Positions 33,598 through 43,242 of a stretch of 64,000 nt of DNA are shown here, in pieces. Positions within the stretch are counted from its first letter, which is position 1, and every line of letters starts with the position of its first letter. Source of the stretch: an uncultured Acetobacterium sp. (GTDB lineage Bacteria > Bacillota > Clostridia > Eubacteriales > Eubacteriaceae); NCBI RefSeq assembly GCF_963664135.1, contig NZ_OY760905.1, positions 930,001 to 994,000 on the forward strand, in the 5' to 3' direction. Both the position numbers and the translations under genes were made by a program. The notes beneath the pieces are model-generated. The model ran no database searches. It had not been told where the DNA came from and saw only the letters and a program-made list of their open reading frames with translations.

Positions 33598-35976
33598 TTA
33601 GAATTTAAACTGCGAAACCGAGTCGCCCAGCTTCAGCGACAGATCGACCAGGCGATTGGCGGCAATTGACGTCTTTGAAGCACCTTCGCTGATTTCTTCC
33701 GAGGCCTGATTAATTTCCTGGATACTCCTGGAGATTTCGACTGCGCCTTTGGAGGTTTCTTCGGTGGCGCGACTTAATTGGGTCATACTGACAGAGGCTC
33801 TTTCGGTGTTCACGGCGGCATCATCGGCGGCTCGAGCCAGCTCTGCGGTGCTTTTAGCAATTTCACTGACAGCCGCTCCTGATTCTTCAGCGCCACGTTT
33901 TACTTCTCCGGCTTTTTGATCGATTTCTTTTATTTCGTCAGTAATCGTATCTAACCGCTCTGAAGCCCTGATCGCCGCTTCTGAAATGCCTTGGGTTGAG
34001 GCACTTTGTTCGGTTATTGCCGTTGCAATTAAGGTCGTTATCGTGGTCACTTCTTCAACGACGTGATTGATTCGCGCAACGGCCGAAACCGCCTGTTCCA
34101 TATTCTCCTGCATTCCTTCAATTTGATCCGCAATTTCATCGGTTGCTTCTGATGTTTGCTTGGCCAGCTCCTTAACCTCATTGGCAACCACGGCAAAACC
34201 CTTACCCGCTTCGCCGGCTCCGGCCGCTTCAATGGCGGCATTCAGGGCTAACATGTTGGTCTGGTCGGCAATGTCATCAATGATCTTAATGATTTTATTG
34301 ATTTTTTTGGAAGACAGATTCAGGGTGCGAATGATTTCACCGGTGTTTTTGGCTTCACTGTCAGCCACCTGGGTGATCGTCAATGATTTTTCGCAGTTCT
34401 TATTGATTTCATTCACCGATAGATTAACTTCTTTGACCGCTTCAACGACCGTATTAACTTCAGCATTGACGTTTTCCGCCGATGTTGACACCTCCCGGAT
34501 GCTTTCAAAAATTTGCCCCATCAGGATAATGGTCTGATTAACGCTTAATGCTGTTTCTTCCGAGGCAGCCGCCAAATTTCTGGTGGTGCCGCTGATTTCT
34601 TCGATGGCCGAGGCAATTTGACTGGTATTATCGGCCGTTGTCAGGAGGGTCGCATTTGACTGTTCCATACTCGCCGAGATTTCTTCAACGGCGGCGCTGA
34701 CAACATTAATTTTCGCACTTGTTTCCTCAGAACCGACGGCAATACTGCTGGCAACCAGATCCATCGCATCCGCGGATTCATTTAATACTTCCGTGGCGTG
34801 GACGATCTCTTTTAATGAACCGCCGATTTTTTCGACCAGCTGATTGAAATCAACACAGAGTTTACCAATTTCATCGCGGCTGTCAAACTCGCCGCGCACC
34901 GCCAGGTTTCCCTGTCCAGCTTCGTTCATCAGCGTTGAGACCGTCTGCAGCGGTTTGGTAATGCGCTTGGATAAAATCGTAACGATCACGGCACTGGCGG
35001 CGATGGCCAGTAATAACACAATCACCATCATCACTTGTAAATTTTTAACCGGCGCTAACGCTTCGGCTTCTTCGACCTCAATAATCATGCCCAGTTTAGT
35101 TGCCCCAATATTGACAAATGTCGCCGTTCCTAAGACGTTTTCGCCCCGATAATCCGGGTACATCCCGGCGTACCGAAAATCACTATTGTCGCTGTCAAAA
35201 CCGGTGTGGAGTTGCTCAAGCGCTTCCGTGGTAATCGTCGTTGAAAAGGCGGTCGCCTCGGTATCGCCGTCGAGAGTGGGATTCGTGTTGAGCAACCCGG
35301 CCTGATCAACCAGATAAATATTGCCAGTCGCCCCGATATCGCCTATCCCTTCATTGAGGATTGCTTCAATACTGTCCATTAACACCAGTGAATTAACCGT
35401 TCCAATAATGGCGCCATTTTGAGAACTGTAAAAGGGTGCCGATAGGGTCACATAATATTTTTTGATAATATCCGAATATTGTACCGGGGTAATGCTGCTT
35501 TGTCCTTGCATGGCCGCCTTGAAGTAATCTCTTGACGCCAGATTAGACCCTTCTAACGTCGTCTTTAATTGACCCGAAGCATAAATGACATTGCCTGCCG
35601 TATCTGTAATATAAATGCTTTCGATTTGATTGGCCTCTTGTTGGGGCGTCAGCCCTGCTTCAACCCGGGCATAAGATGTTTTCCGCAGTTCCCCATTGCC
35701 ATCGCCGGCCTGATAGGCAGTAATCAGATTTTCGACAGTCGCTAAATTTGATAACACATTGCTGGTATAAAATGCCTTATCAGCAAAATCTTTCGTAAAT
35801 CGGTTTTGGGTTACTTTGGAATATAGCTCCATTTCCTGGAGTTTCATCTCGACCAGACTATTGCAAGCCTGGGTATAGGCAAGCCCGGAAATAATCGCAA
35901 TCGGGATTAACCCAGTCAGGATAAAAAAAATGATTAACTTGGTCCGCATTTTTGCATTATCAAAAAATCTTAACAT
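33598..35976 (-). CDS. Methyl-accepting chemotaxis protein with extracellular dCache-like domain
   Basis: This 792-residue receptor has a first transmembrane helix (about residues 13-32), an extracellular region of about 280 residues resembling a dCache sensor ([31 protein letters not shown]), and a second helix near 315-335. A HAMP domain and a long coiled-coil signalling domain follow. The hairpin tip reads [21 protein letters not shown]. It is the only receptor in this operon and should feed CheA. The ligand is unknown. It ends in DSVSQFKF with no CheR-tethering pentapeptide. Confidence 0.92.
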   Translation of the reverse strand: MLRFFDNAKMRTKLIIFFILTGLIPIAIISGLAYTQACNSLVEMKLQEMELYSKVTQNRFTKDFADKAFYTSNVLSNLATVENLITAYQAGDGNGELRKTSYARVEAGLTPQQEANQIESIYITDTAGNVIYASGQLKTTLEGSNLASRDYFKAAMQGQSSITPVQYSDIIKKYYVTLSAPFYSSQNGAIIGTVNSLVLMDSIEAILNEGIGDIGATGNIYLVDQAGLLNTNPTLDGDTEATAFSTTITTEALEQLHTGFDSDNSDFRYAGMYPDYRGENVLGTATFVNIGATKLGMIIEVEEAEALAPVKNLQVMMVIVLLLAIAASAVIVTILSKRITKPLQTVSTLMNEAGQGNLAVRGEFDSRDEIGKLCVDFNQLVEKIGGSLKEIVHATEVLNESADAMDLVASSIAVGSEETSAKINVVSAAVEEISASMEQSNATLLTTADNTSQIASAIEEISGTTRNLAAASEETALSVNQTIILMGQIFESIREVSTSAENVNAEVNTVVEAVKEVNLSVNEINKNCEKSLTITQVADSEAKNTGEIIRTLNLSSKKINKIIKIIDDIADQTNMLALNAAIEAAGAGEAGKGFAVVANEVKELAKQTSEATDEIADQIEGMQENMEQAVSAVARINHVVEEVTTITTLIATAITEQSASTQGISEAAIRASERLDTITDEIKEIDQKAGEVKRGAEESGAAVSEIAKSTAELARAADDAAVNTERASVSMTQLSRATEETSKGAVEISRSIQEINQASEEISEGASKTSIAANRLVDLSLKLGDSVSQFKF

Positions 35977-36021
35977 TTAACACCTCGTTTTATTTAATAT
36001 AAATAATTTAAAATAAATACT

Positions 36022-36435
36022 TTAAAATAGCTTCTCTCTATCAATAATGATCAGTAATTCTTGCTCCAGTTTGGCAATAAATTTAATGATCGTGCCGTAT
36101 TCATTTTCTAAATATGGCATCGGGCGCTCACACAGGGCTTCAGCAACGTCGATCACATCCGCTGCTTGTTCAACCAATAACGCCATCACATCCGCTTCGC
36201 CCGGTTCCTTTTTAAGCACAATCGAATGTTTTTTGGGCTGCTCTGTCGGGCACCCTAAAAGCTTCTCAAAATCCAGCAAACTGACGACTTGACCACGCAG
36301 ATTCATCATCCCCGCGACCATTGGCGGCGCTAACGGAATGGCGGTTATTTCGGGATGGCGATTGATTTCTTTGACATATCTGGTTTCAATGCCATAAAGA
36401 TTATTTCCTGATTTAAAACAGAGAATTTTCAACAT
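36022..36435 (-). CDS. cheW: CheW adaptor protein
   Basis: This CheW domain of about 137 residues has LCFKSGNNLYGIETRYVKEI, then PLAPPMVAGMMNLRGQVVSLLDF, the characteristic central motif. The ATG at 36435 follows the cheA TAA by one base and an AGAGG site inside the cheA tail; the longer in-frame start lies within cheA. It couples the receptor to CheA. An additional CheW-like domain is fused to the end of CheA. Confidence 0.9.
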   Translation of the reverse strand: MLKILCFKSGNNLYGIETRYVKEINRHPEITAIPLAPPMVAGMMNLRGQVVSLLDFEKLLGCPTEQPKKHSIVLKKEPGEADVMALLVEQAADVIDVAEALCERPMPYLENEYGTIIKFIAKLEQELLIIIDREKLF

Positions 36436-36436
36436 C

Positions 36437-38974
36437 TTATACACCTCTTGGGGGATCTGGTTCAACGGTTTCTAATAACGCATCAAGATTAATGATTAAG
36501 ATCATTTTTTCGTCAAATACAGCCGCCCCAAACATTCCCTTCATTTTAAATTGACGCGAATCCAGGACTGGCGCAAAGTTAACATTTTCGATAATTTCGG
36601 TCGCTAAAATGCCGATCGGCAAGGACGTCAGTTTTGGCGTGATGACATAATAGTCGCAGCCGTCGTATGGGTTGCGATTAATGGCCAGATAATCCTCTGG
36701 CCTTATCACCCGTAATGGTTGGTTGCCGCGATGAATGTAATAACGGTCGCCAACGCGCTCAATTTCGGTTTTCTTGATTTTATCGATGCGTTTGATCCGG
36801 GCGATATTTAACGCCAGAATTTCAGCTCCGGAGCCTCTAAATAAAATAAAATCTTCGCGATCATCATGAGCCACCGCTTTTTGTTCCGGATGATGAAGCG
36901 GCGTTTGTTGCTCGGCATCACTGACGATCGCCATTTTTCTGGCAATCCCGGCGATGTCCAGAATCGGCGCCACCTTCCCATCACCCATAATCGTCAAGCC
37001 GGAATAAATGCCACATTCCTTGAGGATCACCGGCAACGGTTTGATCAGCGTTTCTTCGTTTCCGATTAACACTTCAACGAGTAAGCCAAAGCGAATCTGC
37101 CCGAGTTTGAGAACGACAATCTTATGATCTTGCGCTACCCGGCCCACCTGGTCAGGATTCCATAAGTCACTCAGGTAGATAACCGGGAGCAGTTCATTCC
37201 GGAGCCGATAGAAATATTTTCCATTGATCGCCTCGATTGGTTGATCCCGGGAGGCTTTTTTCAGCTTGATGGTCTCTTGTACATCCGCCTGCGGAATCAC
37301 CATTTTGATCTTGTTTGAAGATACCACCAATGACTGGATAATGGAAACCGTTAAGGGCATCGTCAGTTTGACGTTGGTACCACAGCCGGACTTCGACGTA
37401 ATTTCAATACTGCCGCCCATTTTGTCAAGATTAGTCCTGACCACATCCATGCCGACCCCGCGACCGGATACCTCACTTAAGCGATCCGCCGTCGAAAAGC
37501 CGGGATTGAATAGCACCTTGACAAGCTCTTTTTCGGTAAAGCTGTTGAGTTCGTTTTCGGTATAGAGCTTTTTTTCGAGAGCGATTTTTGAGATTCTGGT
37601 AAAATCAATGCCGCTGCCATCATCACTAATTTCAATGTTGACAACACTTCCTTCATAACTCGCTTTAAGGGTAATCGTGCCGATTTCATTTTTGCCTTTT
37701 TGTTTTCGCAACGCTGCACTTTCAATGCCATGATCGGCAGCATTTCTGACGAGATGAACCAGAGGATCACTTAACCCTTCCAGAATCGACTTATCAAGTT
37801 CAACGTCACCGCCTTCAATTTTCAGCTCAAGTTTCTTATTCAGCTTCTTGGACAGGTCTCTGATTAACCGCGGATAGCGATTAAAGAGGGTTCCCACCGG
37901 TTGCATCCGGGTCAGCATAATTTTCTCCTGAATACTGCTCGTTAAGCGATCAACATTTTGCAGCACCTGGGGCAGCCCCGTAATCCTCTTTTTTTCGGGT
38001 TCCAACAGGGTCAGCAGCCGGTTTCGCCCTAAGACCAGTTCGCTGGCCATATTCATCAAATCATCAAGCAGCTTAATATTGACACGGAGACTCTCCGCGC
38101 CCTCATACGTGTCCGTCTGGCACCGCTCCATTAGCATGGCATCCTGGGCCTCACGATCACTGCCCGCCGCATTCGCTTGAGCCGCCGAGGCACTTTGCCA
38201 ATCTTCGGCCAGGACATTAACACAGTTCGCCGGCAGTCCGATCACCTGGATAAAAAGGCTTGCTTCTAAGATACTGGCAGCCAGGATCAGGATACTGTCA
38301 TTGTTATATTTTCCCGCTTTTAGATCATCCCAGTTAAGCGGTTCGCCAGCCTGGCTGATCATCACAATTACCTTTGCGACTGACGTTAAATTATCGGCGA
38401 TTGCCGCAATCCCACCACTGCTGCTGAGATATTGATCGGTTAGTGCCATTTCGATGCCATAAATATGATATCCCGTTTTTCTAAATGCTGCTATTTTTGC
38501 CTGGGTATCCTGATCAAAATCAAAAACAGCGAAAAATTGACTGGTATCTTGAGGCAGTTCGATCGCAACCGGATAATCTTTTTGTCCAACCTGATTGACA
38601 AAATCAGCCTCGGCCAGCTGCAATTTAGCGAGGATATCATCGATGGGATAGGTGTCACTGCGCTTGACATCATTAACCAGCACGTTTAGGCGATCTCTTG
38701 CTTCCAGCAATAAGTCAATCTCAGCGTCACTAAAAGCGACCTTTTTGCGATTAACGAAGTCCAGAATTGTTTCCATTGCATGGGCGATTTCAACGATCTT
38801 GGCTAACCCAAAAAAACCGGCGGTGCCCTTAATACTATGAACCGCGCGAAACGCATCATTGATCTGTGCGGCACTGATATCGGCCAGATCAGACAACAAT
38901 ATCCGTTCGAAATTTTCGAGATGTTCCCGGGCTTCTTCAACAAACTCCTGGATAAAATCTTCGTTTTTAAGCAA
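36437..38974 (-). CDS. cheA: CheA histidine kinase with an extra C-terminal CheW domain
   Basis: This 845-residue kinase starts at TTG after AAGGAGG. The order is an HPt domain with His46 (AVHSIKGTAGF), an unusual alpha/beta insert (about residues 155-270), the dimerisation helix pair, and the HATPase domain (LVHLVRNAADHGIE, DDGSGID, GRGVGMDVV). A CheW-like regulatory domain follows (about 560-690), and a second CheW-like domain fills the last 130 residues. It is the first gene of the operon. A double CheW tail should change how it enters receptor arrays. No P2 CheY-binding domain of the usual type is obvious; the insert may replace it. Confidence 0.92.
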   Translation of the reverse strand: MLKNEDFIQEFVEEAREHLENFERILLSDLADISAAQINDAFRAVHSIKGTAGFFGLAKIVEIAHAMETILDFVNRKKVAFSDAEIDLLLEARDRLNVLVNDVKRSDTYPIDDILAKLQLAEADFVNQVGQKDYPVAIELPQDTSQFFAVFDFDQDTQAKIAAFRKTGYHIYGIEMALTDQYLSSSGGIAAIADNLTSVAKVIVMISQAGEPLNWDDLKAGKYNNDSILILAASILEASLFIQVIGLPANCVNVLAEDWQSASAAQANAAGSDREAQDAMLMERCQTDTYEGAESLRVNIKLLDDLMNMASELVLGRNRLLTLLEPEKKRITGLPQVLQNVDRLTSSIQEKIMLTRMQPVGTLFNRYPRLIRDLSKKLNKKLELKIEGGDVELDKSILEGLSDPLVHLVRNAADHGIESAALRKQKGKNEIGTITLKASYEGSVVNIEISDDGSGIDFTRISKIALEKKLYTENELNSFTEKELVKVLFNPGFSTADRLSEVSGRGVGMDVVRTNLDKMGGSIEITSKSGCGTNVKLTMPLTVSIIQSLVVSSNKIKMVIPQADVQETIKLKKASRDQPIEAINGKYFYRLRNELLPVIYLSDLWNPDQVGRVAQDHKIVVLKLGQIRFGLLVEVLIGNEETLIKPLPVILKECGIYSGLTIMGDGKVAPILDIAGIARKMAIVSDAEQQTPLHHPEQKAVAHDDREDFILFRGSGAEILALNIARIKRIDKIKKTEIERVGDRYYIHRGNQPLRVIRPEDYLAINRNPYDGCDYYVITPKLTSLPIGILATEIIENVNFAPVLDSRQFKMKGMFGAAVFDEKMILIINLDALLETVEPDPPRGV

Positions 38975-39282
38975 ATTAATCCCTCCTTTTTAACTGAGTG
39001 TTTCTACTGAAACGGTCGCGTTATTTTATTTTTGACGGCTAAAACGGCCTTAATACGCCGGTTTGCGTGTCCTTTTGGGGCTGTCTGCGGTTTTCATCAC
39101 AGCAAAAAGAAAGCCCTCTAGAATCTTATCTTCTAAGGGCTCGCGTTCGACGAGGTTACCTGATGCACTTATTATAACAAACTATTGATTGATCTACAAT
39201 GCGCCAGCCACTTTTTTTACAGCGTCAGTCAGCAACGGCAGCGCCTCGGTCTGATATTTAGTTAAGATCCGGCAGGTTGTCT
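38975..39282 (-). other. Gap upstream of cheA with a terminator and possible structured leader
   Basis: This 308-base gap separates two minus-strand transcripts. Read on the minus strand it first holds a reading-frame tail of about 34 codons ending at 39195 (TEALPLLTDAVKKVAGAL), probably decayed coding sequence. It then holds the terminator at 39112-39146, then a hairpin-rich stretch (39020-39105) before the cheA ribosome binding site. That stretch includes GGACACGCAAACC and a GGCCGTTTTAGCC hairpin. No convincing promoter hexamers were picked out. Confidence 0.45.
39107..39146 (-). terminator. Rho-independent terminator of the molybdopterin oxidoreductase gene
   Basis: On the minus strand AGCCCTTAGAA pairs with TTCTAGAGGGCT (one bulged base, seven-base loop), followed by TTCTTTTT. 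Confidence 0.75.
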
Positions 39283-39972
39283 TTAATTCACGGTGGCGTC
39301 GTTGGCATAGCCCCGCTTTTCCCAGTAACCCTGGTAGTTTTCATCATTGGACAGTTCGATTTGATTCACCCACCGGGCCCACTTATACCCCAGTTTATCC
39401 TCTGCCACCACAATAAAAGGAAAACCCATCGACGCTGGCAAGGTCACGCCATTGGCCGAATAAGCCAACAACATATCTTTGTCTTTAATGGTCGCCAATG
39501 GCATCGAGGTGGTATAACCATCAACACAATGAAAGATCACGATGGTGGCCTCGTCTTTAACCCCGGCATCCGCCAGCAGATCGGTGATGCGCACCCCTTC
39601 CCACAGGACCGTGGCTTGCCATCCTTCCACACAATATAGCGTAATCAGGCGCTGGGCCGGTTCTTTTTCCAGGACCTGTTCATAGCTGTAATTTACGGGT
39701 TTCTCGACCAGACCGGTCAGCTGCAGCTGATAGCTGTTAATATCCACCTGTTTGATCCCGGAGATTGAATTATCCCTGGGGCCAATGGCCGGATCCAGCT
39801 GAACCCCCTGATATTCGCGGATTTCTTTTTCCTGATAGCGGTTGGCCGTCGCTTGGGAAACCGCATCCTGCTTGCCATTATTATTCCCTGTAAACAAGTT
39901 CATCGTACTGACCAGGTAAACGGTGATCCCAACTGCAATAACCGCACCTACCAAAATAATTGTTCGTCGCAT
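39283..39972 (-). CDS. Molybdopterin-dependent oxidoreductase (sulfite oxidase/MsrP-like), membrane-anchored
   Basis: This 229-residue protein has an N-terminal membrane segment or signal anchor (residues 5-24) and then an oxidoreductase molybdopterin-binding domain. The cysteine that ligates molybdenum lies in ITLYCVEGWQATVLWEG, and the C-terminal part has GFPFIVVAEDKLGYKWARWV. The ATG at 39972 is eight bases after GGAG; the GTG one codon earlier is less well spaced. No twin-arginine motif is visible beyond MRRT. The electron partner and substrate are unknown. It is short for a sulfite oxidase, lacking the dimerisation domain. Confidence 0.85.
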   Translation of the reverse strand: MRRTIILVGAVIAVGITVYLVSTMNLFTGNNNGKQDAVSQATANRYQEKEIREYQGVQLDPAIGPRDNSISGIKQVDINSYQLQLTGLVEKPVNYSYEQVLEKEPAQRLITLYCVEGWQATVLWEGVRITDLLADAGVKDEATIVIFHCVDGYTTSMPLATIKDKDMLLAYSANGVTLPASMGFPFIVVAEDKLGYKWARWVNQIELSNDENYQGYWEKRGYANDATVN

Positions 39973-40004
39973 CACCAGATCTCCTTTTCATTCTTTTAAT
40001 TCAA

Positions 40005-40060
40005 ATCATCGGTTCAATTGGTTTGAGTCAATCGGTTCGGGAATTAGGAATTAATGTCAG
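40005..40060 (-). pseudogene. Remnant of the C-terminal end of a ChW/DUF3298 protein
   Basis: On the minus strand this segment reads IPNSRTD, stop, LKPIEPMI, stop. The intact gene at 43243-44562 ends IPYSRTDLLKPIETMIP. The DNA matches at roughly 80 per cent over about 55 bases by eye. It is a decayed tail of a second copy, lying 3 kb downstream of the intact gene. Confidence 0.6.
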
Positions 40061-40083
40061 ACATTGCCATTAGGTTACGGTTA

Positions 40084-42363
40084 TCATAACCAGTGGGAAA
40101 CCTGGTTAATGAAGCGCTCCACCAGCCGGGGATCAAACTGGGTTCCGGCCTGAGCCCGTAATTCCCGGATGGCTTCTTCATGGGAACGGGCTGGCCGGTA
40201 AACCTGATCATGGGTCATCGCATCATAGGCATCGGCGACTGCCAGAATCCGGCTGTTAAGGGGGATCTTATCACCGCTTAATCCGCTCGGGTAGCCGGTT
40301 CCGTCCCATTTTTCATGATGATGGAGGATTTCCTCCGCCACCACGTGGAGTTCCGGCACATTGGCGGCGATCCGATAGCCGATTTCGGGATGGGTTTTCA
40401 TGGTCAACCATTCCGCCTCGGTGAGGCTCCCGGGCTTGCCGAGAATGTGATCGGGGATGCCCACTTTGCCGATATCATGCAGCATGGTCAGAAGGGTCAG
40501 GCGGTTCTTTGCTTCGACGTTCAGAGCCAACTGATCCGCCAGCTTCATGACGTGATCGGACAATCGCATGGCATGCGCCTTGGTTTCGGCCTTATTTTCA
40601 TCCAGGGCCGCCAACAGGGCGTTAATGGTTGTTCCCCGCATGCTTTTGCTTTCTAACAGCTTGATCTGATACATCATTTCCTCGGCTTTTTTAAGCACCG
40701 CCCCGGGTTCATCATCACGGCTTTTTTTCAGTGCCATCCCAAAGGAGACACTGGCTTCAATGGTGCCGTTAATACGAATGTCCTTCCGTTGCTCCTTGAT
40801 CCGTTTAACCAGCTTTTCGGCATCCTTCAGATCTGACCCGGGCATCACAATCATGAATTCATCGCCGCCCCAGCGGATCACCTGATGCCGGGGACCGGCG
40901 CTATCCTTAAGGGTTTCGCCAATCGACTTAAGCAGCAGGTCCCCAATGGTATGGCCAAAAACGTCATTGGTCATCTTCAGGCCGTTGACGTCACCCATGA
41001 CAAAAGCCATCGGATGGGCCAGCTCGCTCTCCTTCTGACTGAAAAGTTGCTCATAAAAGCGCCGGTTGTAAAGGCCGGTCAGGGCATCGTGGTAGCTTAA
41101 ATATTCAATTTTGCGTTTCTTTTCCCGGGTCACGGTAATATCCCGAAAGACCACGACCACCCCGCCGATCGCACCGTTTTTGTTGCGGATCGGGGCGACG
41201 CTGTTTTCGATGGGAATCATCGTGCCATCTTTTTTAAACAGCATCGTGGGCTCCGTGATCTCCTGGGTTTGGCCGCACTCAATAACCCGGACCACCAGTC
41301 CCGCCAGCGGCTCCCGGGTATATTCATGGCACATCGAAAAGACTGCATCAAAAGGTCTGCCCTGGACTTCGTCGATCTGCCAACCGCTGGCCTGCGCGGC
41401 CGCCGGATTGAGGTAGGTAATGTTACCCTAGGCATCGGTGGTAATCACCCCGTCATGGATGGCATCCATGGTGGTTTTGTGGAGCTCCTTTTCCTGATAG
41501 AGAGCGGCGGCATTCTGTTCCCGTTCGGTGGCATCGGTTATAACCGAAAAGAGATACTGATGGCCGTCAATCTCAAGGGGACTGGAGTGGACATCCACCA
41601 GCCGGATCGCGCCGTTTTTCAGACGGTGGGGAAACAGAAAATACTGCTGCTGCCCCGCCAACGCCTGCTGCCGCAGAGCTTGAACCGCCTCCTGGGACAG
41701 GGTGTTGATCTGCTGAATGGTCATGGTCCTTAGCTCCTCCAGGGAATAGCCGTAAAAGGCCTGGGCCGCCGGGTTGGCATCGACGATGCGCCCCGTCTCC
41801 GGTTCGATCAGCAGCATGGTGGCAGTGTGGGTCTGAAACATCTGATCAAAGCGGGTCGCTGAAAGATGGTTTTTTCTCATCCAGTTCAGCAGCGCTTCGG
41901 TGTTCAGCTCCGCGACCACAATAAAGTCCTGACCATCACTCATTACCGGGGACATGCGGCACATTTTATCCTTGATTTGGCCATTCCAGCAGGCGGTGCC
42001 GTTAAAAAAAATGGTCTCCCCACTTTCCTGGCACCAGTCGGCGTTTTTTTCATAGACCTGATAATAGGCTTCCCCCAGAACGGTTTTTAAATCCTGATTG
42101 CGAATCGCTTTCTGGCTGAACCCGGTCAGTTTTTCGTGCTCCCCGTTGTTATAACAGTAGACCCAGCCGCCTGGGGTTTTAACCAGCAGCGCCATGGCTT
42201 CGGGAATATCCGCCATCATCATCCGCTGAAAATCAGTCTCCCCCAGCCGTCCCCGCCAGGGTTTCTTGACTTTCGGCGCCATGGTCAATTCGCCGCTGAC
42301 CGCCGGGGTATTTTTATTTTTGACGATGCGTTTTAACAAAAAGTTCCGGTCATACTGTTTCAT
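40084..42363 (-). pseudogene. PAS-PAS-PAS-GGDEF-HD-GYP cyclic-di-GMP protein interrupted by an in-frame TAG
   Basis: The frame is continuous for 760 codons except for a TAG at 41428-41430. The N-terminal 311 residues hold two PAS-type regions and the start of a third (DAIHDGVITTDA). Immediately after the TAG comes GNITYLNPAAAQASGW, the expected continuation, so the lost residue was probably Gln or Glu. Downstream are a further PAS, GGDEF (IRWGGDEFMIVMPG) and HD-GYP (HDIGKVGIPDHIL, HHHEKWDGTGYP), all intact. A Met at 41334 could restart translation to give a PAS-GGDEF-HD-GYP protein of 416 residues. Alternatives are amber readthrough, pyrrolysine, or a base error. Confidence 0.8.
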
Positions 42364-42521
42364 CGTTGTTCCTCTTTCTCCAAAACTGTATTTAGATTCA
42401 GATGATTCTTATGTGACAGTTTATACCCCGGTTTACAGGTTTTTATCGTTTTGGGATATCAACCGAACTGATAGATTATTATCAGTTAATAACGATCAGC
42501 TATCGCAACGTCCAAATTTTT

Positions 42522-43190
42522 TTAAACAAGCCATTTCAGCCCCTTTGCAAGGCGTCCCAGGGCATCATCAAAATGGTTGCCGGGGTTTAGCTCAAAGATG
42601 GTCTCAGCTCCCAGCCTATGCAGCAGCTGTTCGGCCTGGATGGTGCGCTCCTCCACCATTCCCAGGCGCTGGTTGCGGGTGATTTTCTCCCGGTCGCCCA
42701 GCGAAAAATAGACCCGTTCCGGGATCACTAGCGGCTGGTTTGCTAACATAAATTCGAGAAAACCATCGTACCAGAGCGAGCCGGAAATCGACCCAACCCG
42801 AGTAAAGAAATCGGTACGGTAAAGGGCATATAGGGCAAACAGGCCCGCCAGCGAATACCCGGCCAGCATCCGGCAAGATGGCGTAAACCGAAGTTCTGCT
42901 TCCACTGCCGGCACAATGGTTTCGGTCAGTTCCTTTAAATAGGCATCGGCACCGCCTCCGAAATCCTCACCACCCCGAAAGGCCCGTTTGGCCGGCCAGG
43001 GGGACAAATCACGGTTCCAATCGACCTGGTCAATGGCAACCAGAACCGCTGCCACCCCGTCCAGTTTTTTTACCAGTTGCTCCATGTCTGCCGAAGCCAT
43101 GTGAAGGTAAAGAATGGCGCCACTGCTGACATCCGCTTCTGAAAAAATAGTAAGTCGTCGCTTGCCAATTTCGATAATCTGTTTATTCAT
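42522..43190 (-). CDS. Alpha/beta-hydrolase fold esterase (enterochelin esterase-like)
   Basis: This protein of about 222 residues has the nucleophile elbow AGYSLAGLFALYALY (G-x-S-x-A-G). A likely catalytic His lies near the end in NPGNHFDDALGRL and an acidic region before it. N-terminal strands (AILYLHMASADMEQLVKKL, VLVAIDQVDWNRDLSPWPA) fit the putative esterase family that includes enterochelin esterase and S-formylglutathione hydrolase-like proteins. It has no signal peptide, so it is cytoplasmic. The ATG at 43190 is better spaced from AGAGG than the GTG three codons upstream. The substrate is unknown. Confidence 0.8.
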   Translation of the reverse strand: MNKQIIEIGKRRLTIFSEADVSSGAILYLHMASADMEQLVKKLDGVAAVLVAIDQVDWNRDLSPWPAKRAFRGGEDFGGGADAYLKELTETIVPAVEAELRFTPSCRMLAGYSLAGLFALYALYRTDFFTRVGSISGSLWYDGFLEFMLANQPLVIPERVYFSLGDREKITRNQRLGMVEERTIQAEQLLHRLGAETIFELNPGNHFDDALGRLAKGLKWLV

Positions 43191-43242
43191 CCTCTTCACC
43201 TCTTTTTTTAGTTAATGTCCAGCAGATCATCTTTAATTCAGA

